From assembly GCA_934271235.1 (NCBI GenBank), contig CAKQQT010000014.1, positions 15,811-79,810 on the forward strand: 64,000 bases of DNA. Direction: 5' to 3'. The DNA comes from an uncultured Clostridia bacterium. GTDB taxonomy: Bacteria > Bacillota > Clostridia > Peptostreptococcales > Anaerovoracaceae. Positions within the stretch are counted from its first letter, which is position 1. Each line of letters starts with the position of its first letter. A program made the translations under genes and the position numbers. The notes under the pieces were generated by a model, which did not search any database, was not told the origin of the DNA, and saw only the letters and a program-made list of their open reading frames with translations. Of the stretch, positions 51,659 through 59,955 are shown piece by piece.

Positions 51659-53542
51659 TTATTCCGCGTAAGTCCTTCCGCTTCTTCTGCGTTCCAGTTC
51701 ATGCAGGAGCTTCTTGCGCAGACGGATATCATCCGGCGTGATCTCCACCAGTTCATCGTCGTTGATGAACTCCAGCGCTTCTTCCAGCGTAAAGGTCCTC
51801 GCCGGAGAAAGCTTGATGGCTTCATCCGATCCGGCAGCACGCATATTGCTGACTTTTTTTGCCTTGCAAGGGTTTACGACCATGTCGTCGTTGCGGGAAT
51901 TCATGCCGACGATCATGCCCTCGTAAACTTTGGTACCCGGTTCCACGAACATCTGCACACGCTCGCCGATGTTGAACAGCGCGTACGGGGTGCAGACGCC
52001 TTCTTCCTGCGCGATCGCCACGCCGTTGACACGCTGCGGGATCTCGCCCTTGTACTCGTCAAACGAGTCGAATCTTCTGACCATGGTGCCCTCGCCGCGG
52101 GTGTCGTTGATGAATTCGCTGCGGTAACCCAAAAGGCCTCTGGTCGGAACCAGATATTCGATCCGGGAAAATCCGTTCTCGCCGGACATCTGCGTCATGA
52201 TGCCTTTGCGGATGTTCAGTTTATTGATGACCGTTCCGGCGTATTCATCCGGTACGGAGATGACAACTTCTTCGATCGGTTCCAGCGGCTTGCCGTTCTC
52301 GTCGCGGTGCAGGATGACTTCCGGCTTGGAGACCGCCAGTTCATACCCCTCTCTTCTCATGTTTTCGATGAGGATCGAAAGGTGCAGCTCGCCTCTGCCG
52401 GAAACCTTGAAGCAGTCGGTCGAATCGGTTTCCTCGACCAGAAGGCCGACGTTGACTTCCAGCTCCTTGTTCAGTCTTTCACGGATATGGCGAGAAGTTA
52501 CGTATTTGCCGACCTTGCCCGCGAACGGGGATTTATTGACCATGAAGTTCATGGAAAGCGTCGGTTCTTCAATGTGGATCATTTCCATCGGCTGCGGGTC
52601 CTGCGGATCGCAGATGGTCTCTCCGATGGAGATGTCGGAAATACCGGATACCACGACGATATCGCCGCATTCTGCCTGCGGTACCGCCATCCGCTTCAGC
52701 CCTCTGTAGACAAAGACCTGATTGATCTTGCGCTGCGCGATGCTGCCGTCAGCCTTGGCGACCGCGACCGTCTGGCCTTCTTTGATCACGCCCTTGGTGA
52801 TGCGGCCGATCCCGAGTCTGCCGATATAGTCGTCATATGCCAGCGTGGATACCTGCAGCTGCAGCGGTTCCTCGTTGAGATCCGGATACGGCTGACAGTG
52901 CTCGATGATCGTATCGAACAGCGGCGTCAAATCCAGTCCGCCGAGCCCCTGCGGGCTCTTTTTGATCTTGGCGTCTCCCTCGCCGATCAGCACGCCTTCG
53001 ACCTCTTTCGGGTCTCTGACCGCGATCCCCTGACGAGCGATCCCGTAAAGGATCGGGAAATCCAGCTGTTCGTCGTTTGCTTCCAGGTCCATGAACAGCT
53101 CATATACCTCGTCAACGACCTCGTCGATCCGCGCGTCTTTCTTATCCAGCTTGTTGATGAACAGGATCGGATTGATGCCCTGTTCCAGTGATTTTTTCAG
53201 TACGAACCGGGTCTGCGGCATCGGTCCCTCGCTGGAGTCGACCAGCAGGATGACCGTATCGACGGTCTTCATGATCCGCTCTACTTCCGAACTGAAATCC
53301 GCGTGGCCCGGCGTATCCACGATGTTGATCTTCACGCCGTTATGCATGATGGAGCAGTTCTTGGAGTAGATCGTAATGCCTCTTTCTCTTTCAATGTCGT
53401 CGCTGTCCATAACGCAGTCCACGACTTCTTCGTTTGCCCGGAACACGCCGCTCTGATTCAGGAAAGCGTCCACCAGTGTGGATTTTCCCGCATCGACGTG
53501 GGCGATGACGGCAATGTTGATGATCTTTTCTTTTTGACTCAT
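51659..53542 (-). CDS. typA: Ribosome-associated GTPase TypA/BipA
   Basis: A 627-residue translational GTPase with G1 AHVDAGKSTLVDAFL, G2 RERGITI, G3 DTPGHADF, G4 NKLDKKDA, and the EF-G-like domains plus the TypA-specific C-terminal domain (PTRGLLGYRSEFINDTRGEG). It helps ribosome assembly and stress adaptation. The start at 53542 (MSQKEKIINIAVI) follows AAGAAGGATG; the frame is open 30 codons further upstream, without family similarity. Confidence 0.96.
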   Translation of the reverse strand: MSQKEKIINIAVIAHVDAGKSTLVDAFLNQSGVFRANEEVVDCVMDSDDIERERGITIYSKNCSIMHNGVKINIVDTPGHADFSSEVERIMKTVDTVILLVDSSEGPMPQTRFVLKKSLEQGINPILFINKLDKKDARIDEVVDEVYELFMDLEANDEQLDFPILYGIARQGIAVRDPKEVEGVLIGEGDAKIKKSPQGLGGLDLTPLFDTIIEHCQPYPDLNEEPLQLQVSTLAYDDYIGRLGIGRITKGVIKEGQTVAVAKADGSIAQRKINQVFVYRGLKRMAVPQAECGDIVVVSGISDISIGETICDPQDPQPMEMIHIEEPTLSMNFMVNKSPFAGKVGKYVTSRHIRERLNKELEVNVGLLVEETDSTDCFKVSGRGELHLSILIENMRREGYELAVSKPEVILHRDENGKPLEPIEEVVISVPDEYAGTVINKLNIRKGIMTQMSGENGFSRIEYLVPTRGLLGYRSEFINDTRGEGTMVRRFDSFDEYKGEIPQRVNGVAIAQEEGVCTPYALFNIGERVQMFVEPGTKVYEGMIVGMNSRNDDMVVNPCKAKKVSNMRAAGSDEAIKLSPARTFTLEEALEFINDDELVEITPDDIRLRKKLLHELERRRSGRTYAE

Positions 53543-53658
53543 TAATACATCCTTCTTTCTATGCTCAAAGGGAGCGGAAAACAGCTCCGCATCGTTCTTT
53601 TTGACGTCCGAAAGTCGTTGGAATTTTAACAATCCCGAACAAAAACCAATATTGTTTT

Positions 53659-53687
53659 ATTATACTCCAAATCCCGCACCATTTCAA
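53659..53687 (-). promoter_or_regulatory. typA promoter
   Basis: On the minus strand TTGAAA, a 17-base spacer and TATAAT (53664-53659) form a near-consensus sigma-A promoter about 117 bases before the typA start. Confidence 0.75.
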
Positions 53688-53736
53688 GCATTTTCGCATA
53701 CTATGTATATAATATCATACAAAACGGAGGTCTCTT

Positions 53737-54279
53737 ATGCCTAAAATCTTTTTAAGCCCCTCAACTCAGGAATACAACCCCTACGTTACCGGGGGCAATG
53801 AGGAACTCTATACGAATCTCATTGCGGATGCTATGGAGCCTTACCTCAGAGCCTCTGGCATTGACTTTGCTCGAAACGATCCGAACGGCAGCGTCAGCAC
53901 GTCCATAGCCGCGTCCAACGCCGGAAACTATGATTTCCATCTGGCCATACATTCCAACGCCGCGCCCGCCAACCTCGCCGGCATGATCCAAGGACCGGAT
54001 GTCTACTATTACCGCGACAGTTCCCGCAGCCGCGCGGCAGCCGAGATCTTTGCCAATAACCTCAAGCTGATCTATCCGAACCCGGATCTGGTGACCGCCG
54101 TCCCGACAACGACCCTCGCCGAACTGCGGCGCACAGCCGCGCCTGCCGTTCTGGTCGAGATCGCTTATCACGACAATGTCGACGACGCCAACTGGATCAC
54201 CTCGAACATCGAAACCATCGCCGAGAACCTGGCGCTCTCCACCGCCGACTTTCTCGGCGTTCCGTTCGTGGAACCGTAA
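53737..54279 (+). CDS. N-acetylmuramoyl-L-alanine amidase-like protein (Amidase_3)
   Basis: A 180-residue protein matching the Amidase_3 fold: IFLSPSTQEYNPYVTGGNEE (the SPSxQ start of one clostridial subgroup, with a Glu ligand), DFHLAIHSNAAP (zinc His), and PAVLVEIAYHDN (catalytic Glu). The first zinc His of the classic DPGHGG motif is not obvious, so activity should be checked. No signal peptide is present, suggesting action inside the mother cell, release by lysis, or non-classical export. GGAGG precedes the ATG. Confidence 0.75.
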   Translation: MPKIFLSPSTQEYNPYVTGGNEELYTNLIADAMEPYLRASGIDFARNDPNGSVSTSIAASNAGNYDFHLAIHSNAAPANLAGMIQGPDVYYYRDSSRSRAAAEIFANNLKLIYPNPDLVTAVPTTTLAELRRTAAPAVLVEIAYHDNVDDANWITSNIETIAENLALSTADFLGVPFVEP

Positions 54280-54330
54280 CCCGTCCTTTGAGATCAAGAA
54301 AGTGTCTGCTGATCGTTAAAATGCAGCCAA

Positions 54331-54386
54331 AAACAGCAGCCTGCTCTTCCGCGCTCGCTTTTGCGGCGGAAGTGCAGGCTGCTGTT
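54331..54386. terminator. Bidirectional terminator
   Basis: AAACAGCAGCCTGC pairs with GCAGGCTGCTGTTT around a loop. T-rich sequence follows on both strands. It serves the convergent amidase and acyl-CoA synthetase genes. Confidence 0.8.
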
Positions 54387-54444
54387 TGGTGTTTACGATT
54401 GTTTTATGATGAAACGATCCGATGGAAGGGATCCTCTCGAAAAG

Positions 54445-56247
54445 TTACTGCTGCTTGTTGGATTCCACGAAGCGTTTGATCTTCTTGCCGGTGGTCTTTT
54501 CGAAGTCCTCTTTGCGGATATTGATCTTGCGGATCTTTTTGAACAGCGGCAGGCCCTCGTTGACCTTGTCGACCATGCTCCACAGGAGCGCTTCGACCTT
54601 CTTCGGATCCTTCGCGTCTTCCTTGCCGAGCGCCGTCTCCACTTCTTCCATATCCGGCTTGATGGTCGCCACGATGACGTCATCCTGTCCCGCGTCATCC
54701 TGCGCGGCCCAGACCATGGACTCGGATACCAGAGAACTCTTGCCGAGATAGTATTCCAGTTCTTCCGGGAATACATTCTTGCCGTTTCGGGTGATGATCA
54801 CGTTTTTCTTACGGCCTGTGATATAGATATACGGGCCGTCGGTGTAACCGAGATCGCCGGTGTGGAACCAGCCGTCTACCAGGACCTCGGCGGTTTCTTC
54901 CGGCATATGGTAATAGCCCATCATGACGTTCGGGCCTTTCAGGCAGATCTCGCCGATGCCGTCTTCATTCTTGTCAACGATCTTGACTTCCACGCCCGGC
55001 AGCACATGACCGACAGAGTCGTTGCGCGGATGCAGGTCCTGGTTCAGGGCCGCCATCGGCGCACATTCCGTCAGACCGTAGCCTTGCAGGGCCATAATGC
55101 CCAGATCGCGGAAAAACTGCAGGATCTGCGGATCGATGGCCGCGCCGCCGGCGATCATCATATCCATCTTGCCGCCGAAGACGTTAAGGATGTCCTTGAG
55201 CAGCAATTTATTGAGGTTCAGGCCGATCTTGGAAGTGGTCTTGTTGAGTTTCATCACTTTCTTGACAGTCTCTTCCTTGCCCTGCTTGCGGATGTTTTTC
55301 CAGATCGTCTTATACAGGCTCTCAAAGATCAGCGGCACGCCGAGGAAGAACGTCGGCTGGATCTCCTGCAGGTTCTTCTGGATATATTTGAGTCCTTCAC
55401 AGTAACCGATGCAAGCGCCTTTGTACATCGGCATCAGGAAGCCGCAGGTACATTCATAGGTGTGATGGATCGGCAGAACGCTGAAGAACGTGTCTCTTTC
55501 GTTGGTGTCCAGCAGCGTCGGAGCGCTCATCAGGTCACAGCAGATATTGGTCTGGGAAAGCATAACGCCCTTGGCGATCCCGGTGGTCCCGGAGGTGAAC
55601 AGCAGCGCTCCCATTTCGTCCGGATAGACTTCCGCGTCCAGATAGGAGCGGTCGCCTGCCGCCATTTTTTCCTTGCCCTCCGCGATCAGCGCGGACCAGC
55701 TTTCCACGCCGTCCGCTGCCGCGTCGGCATTCAGGTTGACCAGCACGCGCAGTTTCGTTTCGCCGCGTTCTTTCATATCGGTAAAAATGCTGAGGAACTT
55801 TTTCGTGAAGAAAACGGCCTCACACTCTGCTTCGACGATCAGCTGTTCCAGCTCGGAAGCCCCTAACTCTTTGTCAAGCGGTACGATGACGCCTACGCCG
55901 CCGCAGACTGCCAGATAGGTGGACGCCCACTGATAGCAGTTGTCGCCGATGACCGCTACGCGTTTCTCTTTCAGGCCGTGAGAAAGCATGGCCGTTCCCA
56001 GGGCGTTCATATCTTCCAGAGTCTGTCCGTAAGTGATCTCACGGAACGGTTCTCCTTTTACGAAACGCTGTTTAAAGGCAACATGATCTGCCCCGTAGCG
56101 TTCCACACTCTGGTTCATCATGTCCTTCAAGTCGGTGATCGGATGGCTCACCTTGTACATGATGTCCGGATCCTGCATCGCGTTGATGCTCGCGATGAAA
56201 TCTTCCGCTCTTTTGCGTTCCATTTGCTTTCTTTCCTGATAATCCAT
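54445..56247 (-). CDS. Long-chain acyl-CoA synthetase (AMP-binding)
   Basis: A 600-residue ANL-superfamily ligase. LLFTSGTTGIAKGVMLS is the AMP/phosphate loop, ALQGYGLTECAPMAA the A5 motif, and VDGWFHTGDLGY, then ITGRKKNVIITRNGKNVFPE the A7/A8 hinge; the catalytic Lys is in GKKIKRF at the C-terminus. It activates fatty acids with ATP and CoA, for uptake or turnover of membrane lipid. It is closest to the bacterial FadD/long-chain group by length. It stands alone, behind its own promoter with a palindromic operator. Confidence 0.9.
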   Translation of the reverse strand: MDYQERKQMERKRAEDFIASINAMQDPDIMYKVSHPITDLKDMMNQSVERYGADHVAFKQRFVKGEPFREITYGQTLEDMNALGTAMLSHGLKEKRVAVIGDNCYQWASTYLAVCGGVGVIVPLDKELGASELEQLIVEAECEAVFFTKKFLSIFTDMKERGETKLRVLVNLNADAAADGVESWSALIAEGKEKMAAGDRSYLDAEVYPDEMGALLFTSGTTGIAKGVMLSQTNICCDLMSAPTLLDTNERDTFFSVLPIHHTYECTCGFLMPMYKGACIGYCEGLKYIQKNLQEIQPTFFLGVPLIFESLYKTIWKNIRKQGKEETVKKVMKLNKTTSKIGLNLNKLLLKDILNVFGGKMDMMIAGGAAIDPQILQFFRDLGIMALQGYGLTECAPMAALNQDLHPRNDSVGHVLPGVEVKIVDKNEDGIGEICLKGPNVMMGYYHMPEETAEVLVDGWFHTGDLGYTDGPYIYITGRKKNVIITRNGKNVFPEELEYYLGKSSLVSESMVWAAQDDAGQDDVIVATIKPDMEEVETALGKEDAKDPKKVEALLWSMVDKVNEGLPLFKKIRKINIRKEDFEKTTGKKIKRFVESNKQQ

Positions 56248-56362
56248 GGAATGATTCTCCTTTTATATTATATTTTTGTTCTCTGTTTTTATCTTAGGTT
56301 CTGCAGTGCTGACTGCCGGTACGCGCCGCGGCGCAAAAAAAGCGTATGCCAAAAAACGGTAC

Positions 56363-56406
56363 CTAGTTTTCATAACTAGATTATCACGATATCGATACAA
56401 TGTCAA
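56363..56406 (-). promoter_or_regulatory. Acyl-CoA synthetase promoter with palindromic operator
   Basis: On the minus strand TTGACA (56406-56401), a 17-base spacer and TAATCT (56383-56378) form the promoter. The palindrome CTAGTTTTCATAACTAG (56363-56379) covers the -10 edge and start site, resembling MarR-type operators in shape. No cognate regulator is identified. Confidence 0.65.
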
Positions 56407-56482
56407 CCTTTACAGCGGCTTTTTTCTGTGTTATGATGGGATTAAACAAGATTCAGAATCTGAAAAGAAAGAGGTATTTTGG

Positions 56483-57025
56483 GTGACAGACAGCAAACGT
56501 GAGCGCGCAGACCGGATCGCAGAAAATTTTCATATCCCGCGTTGGGGGCAGCTTCCCAGCATTGATCTTTATATGGACCAAGTCGTCGCTTTTATCGACG
56601 GGAGTCTGGGTGACTTCTTTGCCTGCACCGGCACCGTCAGCCTGACCAAGAGCATGGTCAACAACTATGTCAAGTCTAAGATCGTCGACGCGCCGGTCAA
56701 CAAAAAATATCCGCGGCTTTCCGTCGCCATGATCGTGGTCGTCTGCATTCTCAAGAATTGCTACGCGACCGAGGAGATCGGCAAGCTCATCCGGCTCGGC
56801 ATTTCTCTGGAAAACACCGAGGTCACCTACGATCGTTTCTGTGAGGCGGTCGAAAACGCCGTCCGTCTGGTCTTCCGCGGTGAAGTGCATGTCAAGGAAG
56901 AAGCCATTCCGGGCCGCGATAATAAATATCTGATGGAAAATTTCGCGCTGTCCTTTGCCAGCAAGATGTATGTGCAGTGCATGTTCCTCTATCCGCAGAA
57001 CATGCCTGCTGCCGGCCGGGACTGA
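56483..57025 (+). CDS. DUF1836 protein (MerR-like putative regulator)
   Basis: A 180-residue protein starting at GTG 56483, 8 bases after AAAGAGG; the open frame upstream (to 56276) has no ribosome site and is not family-like. IPRWGQLPSIDLYMDQVVAFI, then LTKSMVNNYVKSKIV and KKYPRLSVAMIVVVCILKN, is the DUF1836 pattern, a winged-helix-like family of Firmicutes with suspected DNA-binding function. It is divergent from the acyl-CoA synthetase gene, so it could be its regulator; that is inference. Confidence 0.82.
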   Translation: MTDSKRERADRIAENFHIPRWGQLPSIDLYMDQVVAFIDGSLGDFFACTGTVSLTKSMVNNYVKSKIVDAPVNKKYPRLSVAMIVVVCILKNCYATEEIGKLIRLGISLENTEVTYDRFCEAVENAVRLVFRGEVHVKEEAIPGRDNKYLMENFALSFASKMYVQCMFLYPQNMPAAGRD

Positions 57026-57041
57026 TCCGGCGCGCGTACCG

Positions 57042-57090
57042 AAAAAAATGCAGGGCGCACTGTTTTTTGCAGTGCATCCTGCATTTTTCT
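57042..57090. terminator. Bidirectional terminator between DUF1836 gene and metA
   Basis: AAAAATGCAGG and GCGCACTG pair with CAGTGC and CCTGCATTTTT around a short T-rich loop. T-tracts lie on both sides. Confidence 0.85.
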
Positions 57091-57143
57091 TTTTGTGTTC
57101 TTGTTTGTGTTCTTGCTCGGATCCGGCCGCCCTGCCTGCACGG

Positions 57144-58064
57144 CTACAGCGCGCGGATGGTCTTGACCAAGTACGGGGTTTCCTGATAGACGAAGTAGTT
57201 CAGCCAGTTGGAGAACAGCAGGTTCGCGCTGGAACGCCAGGTGCTGGCCGGTTCTCTGGTATCATCGTCCTGTGGGAAATAGTGCTTCGGCAGCTGGATG
57301 GCAAGTCCCTCGTTCTTATCGCGCAGATATTCGTCGCGCAGGGTGTTCGTATCGTATTCGGAATGCCCGGTGATAAAGATCTGTCTGCCGCTGTCCGTTG
57401 AAATGGCGTAGATGCCGGCTTCTTCGCTTTCCGCCAGCACCTTGAGCTGCGGACAGCTGCGCACATCTTCTTCGGTGATCCCGGTATGGCGGGAATGCGG
57501 GACCCAAAATTCATCGTCAAAGCCGCGGAACAGGATCGAACCCTTATGCACGACCTTGTGGCGGAAGACTCCGAACATTTTCTGATCCAGCAATACCTTG
57601 CGTACGCCGTAATGATGATACAGCCCCGCCTGCGCGCCCCAGCAGATGTGCAGCGTGCTGTAGACATGGGAGCGGCTCCAGTCCATGATCTCGCAGAGCT
57701 CATCCCAGTATTCCACCTCTTCAAACTCCATCTTTTCGACCGGCGCGCCGGTGATGACCATCCCGTCGTAATATTCATCTTTTACCTCATCGAAGGTCTT
57801 ATAAAAACTGATCATATGCTCCTTAGCCGTATGCTTCGGCATCCGGCTGACCGTCAGAAGCTCCATATCGATCTGCAGCGGCGTATTGCCCAAAAGACGC
57901 GCCAGTTGGGTTTCCGTAACGATCTTGGTCGGCATCAGGTTCAGCACCAGGATCCGCAGCGGACGGATGTCCTGGCTGCTGGCCCTTTCGATGTCCATGA
58001 CGAAGATATTTTCTTCCTGCAGCGTTTTGGCTGCCGGCAGATCACTTGGTATACAAATCGGCAT
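57144..58064 (-). CDS. metA: Homoserine O-acyltransferase (MetA), predicted acetyl-CoA-specific
   Basis: A 306-residue MetA-fold enzyme that acylates homoserine, the first committed step of methionine synthesis. Catalytic Cys in [10 protein letters not shown], His/Glu in FITGHSEYD. Alignment by eye of [10 protein letters not shown] with E. coli TGAPLGLVEF puts Glu at the position (111 in E. coli) where Gly favours succinyl-CoA and Glu favours acetyl-CoA in Bacillus. The product is thus probably O-acetylhomoserine, the substrate of MetY encoded directly upstream. It has its own promoter between the two genes and GGAGAGAAC before the ATG. Confidence 0.93.
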   Translation of the reverse strand: MPICIPSDLPAAKTLQEENIFVMDIERASSQDIRPLRILVLNLMPTKIVTETQLARLLGNTPLQIDMELLTVSRMPKHTAKEHMISFYKTFDEVKDEYYDGMVITGAPVEKMEFEEVEYWDELCEIMDWSRSHVYSTLHICWGAQAGLYHHYGVRKVLLDQKMFGVFRHKVVHKGSILFRGFDDEFWVPHSRHTGITEEDVRSCPQLKVLAESEEAGIYAISTDSGRQIFITGHSEYDTNTLRDEYLRDKNEGLAIQLPKHYFPQDDDTREPASTWRSSANLLFSNWLNYFVYQETPYLVKTIRAL

Positions 58065-58127
58065 AATGTTCTCTCCTCAATTTAAACATATACGCGCGCG
58101 GCATTTTTGCGCACGCGCGACTTTCTT

Positions 58128-58157
58128 ATGATACAAGCAGCGCCCGCTGTTTGTCAA
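58128..58157 (-). promoter_or_regulatory. metA promoter
   Basis: On the minus strand TTGACA (58157-58152), an 18-base spacer and TATCAT (58133-58128) lie in the 108-base gap after metY. The leader contains a GC-rich hairpin (CGCGCGTGCGCAAAAATGCCGCGCGCG) of about 27 bases. Confidence 0.6.
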
Positions 58158-58172
58158 GACAATCGTCCTGTT

Positions 58173-59453
58173 TTAGACTGCTGCAAAGCCCTGTTCGAGG
58201 TCCGCGAGGATGTCGTCGATATGTTCGGTGCCGATGGACAGACGGATCGTTGACTGCGTGATATTCTGCTCCGCGAGTTCCTCCTCGCTCAGCTGCGCGT
58301 GCGTGGTCGTCGCCGGATGGATGACCAGCGATTTGACGTCTGCTACATTTGCCAGCAGGGAGAAGATCGAAAGATGATCGATGAAGCGGAACGCTGCCTC
58401 CTTGCCGCCTTTGATCTCAAACGTAAAGATGCTGGCGCCGCCGTTCGGGAAATAACGCTCGTACAGGGCGTGATCCGGATGATCCGGCAGCGACGGATGG
58501 TTGACCTTGGCGACCTTCGGGTGGTCCGCAAGGAATTCCACTACCTTTTTGGTGTTTTCCGCGTGGCGTTCCAGACGCAGGGAAAGTGTTTCCGTGCCCT
58601 GCAGGAGCAGGAATGCCGCGAACGGTGAAATGCAGGCGCCCTGGTCGCGGAGCAGGATCGCGCGGATATAGGTCACAAACGCGGCCGGGCCGGCTGCATC
58701 CACAAAGGAAACGCCGTGATAGCTCGGGTTCGGATCGGCGATCGGCGCGAACTTGCCGCTTGCTTTCCAGTCAAACTTGCCGGAATCCACGATGATTCCG
58801 CCCAGCGTCGTGCCGTGTCCGCCGATGAACTTGGTCGCGGAATGTACCACGATATCCGCGCCGTGTTCAAACGGACGGATCAGATACGGCGTGCCGAAGG
58901 TATTGTCCACCACGACCGGAAGTCCCTGCTGATGCGCGATCTTGGCGATCGCGTCGATATCCGGAATGTCGCTGTTCGGATTGCCGAGTGTTTCCAGATA
59001 GACCGCCTTGGTGTTCGGACGGATCGCTGCCTTGACTTCCTCTAAGTTGTGCGCGTCCACGAACGTAGTCTCAATGCCGAAAGCTTTGAGCGTGTGAGCC
59101 AACAGGTTATAGGTCCCGCCGTATACAGTCTTCTGGCAGACAATGTGATCGCCCTGCTGTGCGAGCGCTTCAACGGTATAGGTGATCGCTGCCGCGCCGG
59201 AAGAAACCGCCAGCGCCGCCACGCCGCCCTCGAGCGCCGCGATCCTCTTTTCAAAGACATCCTGCGTACTGTTGGTCAGTCTGCCGTAGATGTTGCCCGC
59301 GTCTGCCAGACTGAAACGGTCTGCCGCATGCTGCGCGTTATGGAATACGTAAGAAGTGGTCGCGTAGATCGGTACGGCTCTGGAATCGGTTACCGGATCG
59401 GCCTGTTCCTGTCCTACGTGAAGTTGTAATGTTTCGAATTTATAGTTACTCAT
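58173..59453 (-). CDS. metY: O-acetylhomoserine sulfhydrylase (O-acetylhomoserine aminocarboxypropyltransferase)
   Basis: A 426-residue Cys/Met-metabolism PLP enzyme making homocysteine from O-acetylhomoserine and sulfide. The start is MSNYKFETLQLHVGQ, then VPIYATTSYVFHN, YGRLTNSTQDVFEKR, and the PLP Lys in VVHSATKFIGGHGTTLGG. This MetY-type start and the GTEHIDDILADLEQGF ending separate it from MetB/MetC. I start it at 59453 after GAGGAAC; the in-frame ATG at 59573 would add 40 residues unlike the family. Its 5' region contains a Met/Cys-rich leader peptide and terminator that probably control it by attenuation. Confidence 0.94.
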   Translation of the reverse strand: MSNYKFETLQLHVGQEQADPVTDSRAVPIYATTSYVFHNAQHAADRFSLADAGNIYGRLTNSTQDVFEKRIAALEGGVAALAVSSGAAAITYTVEALAQQGDHIVCQKTVYGGTYNLLAHTLKAFGIETTFVDAHNLEEVKAAIRPNTKAVYLETLGNPNSDIPDIDAIAKIAHQQGLPVVVDNTFGTPYLIRPFEHGADIVVHSATKFIGGHGTTLGGIIVDSGKFDWKASGKFAPIADPNPSYHGVSFVDAAGPAAFVTYIRAILLRDQGACISPFAAFLLLQGTETLSLRLERHAENTKKVVEFLADHPKVAKVNHPSLPDHPDHALYERYFPNGGASIFTFEIKGGKEAAFRFIDHLSIFSLLANVADVKSLVIHPATTTHAQLSEEELAEQNITQSTIRLSIGTEHIDDILADLEQGFAAV

Positions 59454-59610
59454 GGTTTTGTTCCTCGCTTTCTGTTTTCTGTTTCGATCGTGTTTGGTGC
59501 TATCGTGTCCTTGCTCCTGTGCGGGCGTCACATTCGTCCGTTGCGGAAATTTCGGCGGACGATCCGGGTCCATTGGATCTGCATGGCAGCGTTCCTCCTT
59601 GCTTCTTTCG

Positions 59611-59648
59611 AAAAAAATAACCGGGCAGCTTCGGTGAAGCTCCCGGTT
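59611..59648 (-). terminator. Attenuator terminator upstream of metY, with alternative antiterminator
   Basis: On the minus strand AACCGGGAGCTT pairs with AAGCTGCCCGGTT (12 pairs, one bulged G) around CACCG, followed by A and seven T: a strong intrinsic terminator 43 bases after the leader-peptide stop and 158 bases before metY. A competing pairing is possible: TTCGGTG (59718-59712) and GGTTC (59709-59705) in the leader frame are complementary to CACCGAA (59636-59630) and GAACC (59649-59645). Forming it destroys the terminator. Confidence 0.82.
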
Positions 59649-59690
59649 CAGTCAATCCTCGTTTCGGCCTTTGGCCGCTCTGATTCTTGT

Positions 59691-59801
59691 CTAAGCCCTT
59701 GACGGAACCCGCACCGAAAAATTTACAGCGCAAAGCATGCACATGCACATGCATGCACACATCTTTTCCATCATGCAAGCAAACTCGTAAATCTTTCTCA
59801 T
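59691..59801 (-). CDS. Met/Cys-rich leader peptide of metY (36 residues)
   Basis: The reading frame starts at ATG 59801, with AAAGGAG 8 bases upstream, and stops at TAG 59693-59691. Residues 9-24 read CMMEKMCACMCMCMLC: six Met and six Cys in sixteen residues, far beyond chance for so short a frame with a proper ribosome site. It begins MRKIYEFA and ends NFSVRVPSRA. It lies between a strong promoter and an intrinsic terminator ahead of metY, the layout of trp/his-type attenuators. Stalling on these codons when charged Met- or Cys-tRNA is scarce would free the antiterminator strand. Expression as a peptide is inferred, not shown. Confidence 0.82.
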   Translation of the reverse strand: MRKIYEFACMMEKMCACMCMCMLCAVNFSVRVPSRA

Positions 59802-59863
59802 GGTGCGTTCTCCTTTCGTGAAATCATACTTATCAAACTCTATCGGTTCTCTAGGTTATGCTT

Positions 59864-59892
59864 ATCTTATCACGCGTTTTGGTGTTTGTCAA
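59864..59892 (-). promoter_or_regulatory. Promoter of the metY leader
   Basis: On the minus strand TTGACA (59892-59887), a 17-base spacer and TAAGAT (59869-59864). Transcription would begin near 59857, about 55 bases before the leader-peptide start. I found neither an S-box (SAM-I riboswitch) nor a T-box in this leader. Confidence 0.75.
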
Positions 59893-59955
59893 TAAGCTTT
59901 TTTTATTTTTTTGTCTTTTTCTACAATTTTCATCAACTTCCTGTACAAGCAGCCG

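Noticed and set aside
59530-59586. Second short frame (MQIQWTRIVRRNFRNGRM) between the metY terminator and metY, behind AAGGAGG
   Set aside because: It has a good ribosome site, but no codon bias and no associated terminator; perhaps a minor translated frame, not counted as a gene.
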